Positions 61,195 to 64,000 of a DNA stretch of 64,000 nt are shown one piece after another (position 1 is the stretch's first letter; each line of letters begins with the position of its first letter). The DNA is from Candidatus Arcticimaribacter forsetii (lineage in GTDB: Bacteria; Bacteroidota; Bacteroidia; Flavobacteriales; Flavobacteriaceae): the NCBI RefSeq assembly GCF_910589745.1, contig NZ_OU342399.1, forward strand, positions 248,001 through 312,000, in the 5' to 3' direction. The position numbers and the translations under genes were made by a program. The notes under the pieces are model-generated. The model saw nothing but the letters and a program-made list of their open reading frames with translations. It did no database searches and had not been told where the DNA came from.

Positions 61195-61878
61195 ATGAAA
61201 GAGATTTTTAAAACATATAAAACGTTTTTAAGCATATTTGGACTCCTGTCAATAGGCATTCTTATTCTTTTTTATAATGCACTAAAGCCCAAAAGGATTT
61301 TGCCAATATACCAACCTGCTGAGGTTAGTTTCGAATTAGTGGATAGTACATTACAACACATAAAGACGAGACATCGAGTCTCTGATTTTAGGTTAATGAA
61401 TCAAAATGGGAACATCATAACTCAGCGTGATTACAAAGATAAAATTGTAGTTGTCGATTTTTTCTTTACAACCTGTCCTTCTATTTGTCCAATAATGACT
61501 GATAATATGGGTTTAATTCAAGAAAAGATTAAAAATCAAAATCAGATAAAACTCCTGTCTTTTAGTGTTACTCCAAAGATTGATTCAGTCGCTCAATTAA
61601 AAAAATATGCCATCGAAAAAGGGGTTATAGACAAACACTGGAATTTGCTTACTGGTGATAAAAAAGAAATTTATAAGTTGGCTCGTAAATCTTATTTTGT
61701 TGTAAAAGAAGACGGTGATGGAGGTCCATTTGATATGATACATACAGAAAACTTTGTACTAGTTGACCCGGACAGAAGAATCAGAGGGTATTATGATGGA
61801 ACAAATTTAGAAGAAATGGAAACCTTATGGGAAGATATTCAGGTGCTCAAACAGGAGTATCCCATTCAATTAAATTAA
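61195..61878 (+). CDS. SCO1/SenC-family copper/thiol protein
   Basis: A 227-residue membrane-anchored thioredoxin-fold protein (anchor about 10-28). The copper/thiol site is complete: C94 and C98 in TCPSICP and the histidine in MIHTENFVLVDP near 182-193. SCO proteins deliver copper to the Cu-A site of cytochrome oxidase or act as thiol reductases. No oxidase genes are nearby. It lies 67 bases before feoA. Confidence 0.92.
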   Translation: MKEIFKTYKTFLSIFGLLSIGILILFYNALKPKRILPIYQPAEVSFELVDSTLQHIKTRHRVSDFRLMNQNGNIITQRDYKDKIVVVDFFFTTCPSICPIMTDNMGLIQEKIKNQNQIKLLSFSVTPKIDSVAQLKKYAIEKGVIDKHWNLLTGDKKEIYKLARKSYFVVKEDGDGGPFDMIHTENFVLVDPDRRIRGYYDGTNLEEMETLWEDIQVLKQEYPIQLN

Positions 61879-61890
61879 AACCTTACTCTT

Positions 61891-61922
61891 TTTGGCATCG
61901 CTCTCTTTTTTAGTTACTTTTG
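61891..61922 (+). promoter_or_regulatory. Promoter for feoAB
   Basis: TTTG at 61891-61894 and TACTTTTG at 61915-61922 are 20 bases apart, a very good -33/-7 pair, 23 bases before the feoA ATG. No clear Fur box was recognised. Confidence 0.65.
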
Positions 61923-61945
61923 CTTCTTTAAAATCATTCTAAATA

Positions 61946-62170
61946 ATGATCACTTTAGATCTCATTAAAAAAAATCAACGCGGTAGAATTGTAAACATTG
62001 ATACTGACGAGCTGCCGCTTAAATTAATTGAGATGGGTTGTTTACCAGGGAATGAAGTTCACTTAGAGCAACTCGCTCCAATGAAAGATCCGATGTACCT
62101 CGTAATTGATGGCTGCCACTTAGCTATTAGAACAGAAACAGCTAAGAACATAACCATAGAACTAATTTAA
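61946..62170 (+). CDS. feoA: Ferrous iron transport protein FeoA
   Basis: A 74-residue SH3-like protein (KLIEMGCLPGNEVHLEQLAP, DPMYLVIDGCHLAIRTETA) that acts with FeoB in ferrous iron uptake. It ends directly before the feoB ATG. Confidence 0.93.
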   Translation: MITLDLIKKNQRGRIVNIDTDELPLKLIEMGCLPGNEVHLEQLAPMKDPMYLVIDGCHLAIRTETAKNITIELI

Positions 62171-64000
62171 ATGAGCAAAACCATTAATGTTGCATTAATA
62201 GGAAATCCTAACACAGGAAAAACATCTGTGTTTAATGCCATTACTGGGCTCAATCAAAAAGTAGGAAACTATCCAGGAATTACAGTCGAAAAGAAACAAG
62301 GAATTTGTCGATTAGATAGAACTACCAAAGCTCACATAATTGATTTGCCAGGTACTTATAGTCTTAACGCTTCTTCGATGGACGAGAGTGTGGTGATTGA
62401 ATTACTTCTTAATAAAAACGACAAAGACTATCCGGACGTTGCAGTCGTAGTTTCTGACATAGAAAACCTAAAAAGAAATCTTCTTCTTTTTACACAAATC
62501 AAAGATTTAGAGATACCAACTCTTTTAGTGATTAATATGTCTGATAGGATGAAAAGTAAAGGGATATCAATTGACATACCCTTGTTAGAAGAAAAGCTGA
62601 AAACTAGAATTTGCTTAATTAGTACAAGAGAAAATAAGGGTATAGATCATCTAAAAAGTATCTTGCTGGATTATAGATTATTATCTAATGCGAAATGTAC
62701 CAATATCAAACAAATCGACGAAGCTTATTTCGAAAAGCTCGAAAAAGTTTTTCCAGATCAATCTCTTTATAAATTATGGTTAGTAATTACGCAGGATGTG
62801 AATTTTGCAAAACTCGATCGTAAAAAAGTAGAAGATGCAACAGAATACAAGACCCAATCCATTTCAAACTTAAAGCGTCTTCAGCAAAAAGAAACCATAA
62901 AGCGGTATCAATACATTAACCAGTCACTAAAAGAAACGTATAAAGTAGATCAATCTAAGGCTACGGATTATCGGTCTAGATTAGATCGAATTTTAATTCA
63001 TCGTTTTTGGGGGTATATTATTTTCTTTATGATTTTACTCACCATCTTCCAAGTAATTTTTGATTGGAGTAGTGTTCCAATGGATTTTATTGATGAAAGC
63101 TTTTCAAATTTGAGTGAAATTACAAAGCAAACATTACCTACTGGTTTATTTACTAATTTACTTGCAGAAGGAATAATTTCTGGATTGGGAGGGATCGTAA
63201 TTTTCATTCCTCAAATAGCATTTTTGTTTCTTTTTATTTCCGTTCTCGAAGAGACGGGTTATATGAGTCGAGTGGTGTTTTTAATGGACCGTGGTTTAAG
63301 AAAATATGGTCTTAGTGGTAAAAGTGTAATCCCGTTAATTTCTGGAACAGCTTGTGCAATTCCAGCAGTAATGGCAACTCGGAATATTGAAAACTGGAAA
63401 GAACGTCTGATAACTATTTTGGTAACTCCTTTTACTACTTGTTCTGCTCGTTTGCCTGTTTATTTAATTTTAATTTCATTAGTAATTCCAGAAGGCTCTT
63501 TTTTAGGTATGGGTTACCAAGGACTTACACTTATGGGTCTTTATTTATTAGGTTTTATAATGGCATTATTATCGGCTGCTTTATTAAACAAATTACTAAA
63601 AATTCAATCGAAGACTTATTTTGTAGTAGAAATGCCCAATTATAAACTACCTCTTATTAAGAATGTGGCGATTACCGTATTCGAAAAAACAAAATCTTTT
63701 GTAGTTGAAGCAGGACGAATTATTTTAGCCATTTCTATTTTACTTTGGCTAATGGCTTCTTTTGGTCCAGGGGAAGATTTTAACAATGCGGAAGAAATTG
63801 TAACCAACCAACCGGCTAGCCAAAATTATACTCCTCAAGAATTAGAAACAGAAATTGCTTCTTACAAACTAGAACATTCTTTCATTGGAATTCTTGGAAA
63901 ATCTATAGAACCTGCAATTGCCCCCCTAGGATTTGATTGGAAAATTGGAATAGCATTAATTAGTTCTTTTGCTGCTCGTGAGGTTTTTGTCGGAACATTA
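62171..64000 (+). CDS. feoB: Ferrous iron transport protein FeoB, N-terminal part (runs off the window)
   Basis: The visible 610 codons cover the cytoplasmic G domain and the first membrane region. G motifs: G1 GNPNTGKT (11-18), G3 DLPG (58-61), G4 NMSD (122-125), and the switch-region PGITVEKKQG near 35-44. The membrane part has the paired gate motifs VFLMDRGLRKYG and CAIPAVMATR. The ATG directly follows the feoA stop. The frame stays open to the last base, so the C-terminal part is beyond 64000. Confidence 0.97.
   Translation, partial: MSKTINVALIGNPNTGKTSVFNAITGLNQKVGNYPGITVEKKQGICRLDRTTKAHIIDLPGTYSLNASSMDESVVIELLLNKNDKDYPDVAVVVSDIENLKRNLLLFTQIKDLEIPTLLVINMSDRMKSKGISIDIPLLEEKLKTRICLISTRENKGIDHLKSILLDYRLLSNAKCTNIKQIDEAYFEKLEKVFPDQSLYKLWLVITQDVNFAKLDRKKVEDATEYKTQSISNLKRLQQKETIKRYQYINQSLKETYKVDQSKATDYRSRLDRILIHRFWGYIIFFMILLTIFQVIFDWSSVPMDFIDESFSNLSEITKQTLPTGLFTNLLAEGIISGLGGIVIFIPQIAFLFLFISVLEETGYMSRVVFLMDRGLRKYGLSGKSVIPLISGTACAIPAVMATRNIENWKERLITILVTPFTTCSARLPVYLILISLVIPEGSFLGMGYQGLTLMGLYLLGFIMALLSAALLNKLLKIQSKTYFVVEMPNYKLPLIKNVAITVFEKTKSFVVEAGRIILAISILLWLMASFGPGEDFNNAEEIVTNQPASQNYTPQELETEIASYKLEHSFIGILGKSIEPAIAPLGFDWKIGIALISSFAAREVFVGTL

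Overview
This is a 64 kb AT-rich chromosomal segment from a member of the Bacteroidota, almost certainly a gliding or surface-exporting Flavobacteriaceae. The sequence supports this through gldE and gldD, a PorP/SprF-family protein beside a giant protein with a type IX secretion (T9SS) type B C-terminal domain, a DUF4270 lipoprotein, two TonB-dependent receptors, many SPII lipoproteins, and recurrent TAnnTTTG promoter elements with no obvious Shine-Dalgarno sites. There is one tRNA (Asn). I see no rRNA, insertion sequence, prophage, integron or CRISPR array.

Layout. 1-7972 is a run of minus-strand genes: a TonB receptor cut by the window edge, recO, gdhA, radA, a probably inactive secreted esterase-like protein, a flippase-like membrane protein, panD and panC. 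8076-14703 runs mainly on the plus strand: a glycogen-synthase N-domain protein, a DUF4270 lipoprotein, glmS, a CDGSH iron-sulfur protein, a DAG-kinase-like lipid kinase and a DinB protein. ypdA and an acyltransferase face it. 17136-20846 holds atpD-atpC and a BtuB-like receptor, followed by about 540 bases of decayed gene remnants. 21385-24068 (minus) holds recX, an RNase G/E gene, a tiny basic ribosomal-type protein and HU. 24202-27606 (plus) holds mutY, ssb, gldE and gldD. 27611-32379 has a metal-binding lipoprotein, a DMT transporter and an M16 peptidase pair.

32548-44534 is the most unusual part. A thiolase gene has lost its middle but kept its promoter. It is followed with almost no gap by a PorP/SprF gene and a 3422-residue surface protein. 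That protein carries a seven-bladed propeller inserted inside an Ig-like domain and about 680 residues of calcium-binding TSP3-type repeats, which include an exact 237-bp tandem duplication.

44544-51974 (mostly minus) contains an acetate-type SSS/DUF4212 symporter pair, a thioesterase, a SOUL protein, an SSS transporter with an LLM flavin monooxygenase, and an HTH/membrane-protein pair. The promoter of that pair is covered by two copies of TGTAAA-N6-TTTACA. 52381-58702 holds glpD, a histidine phosphatase, and a minus-strand group of lipoproteins (SMP-30-like and two related NTF2-like proteins). 59065-64000 holds tRNA-Asn, rseP, a SCO protein and feoA-feoB, with feoB cut by the window end.

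Most genes are housekeeping. The accessory content lies in the T9SS adhesin locus, the decayed remnants at 20.9-21.4 kb, and the small regulatory structures listed as findings.
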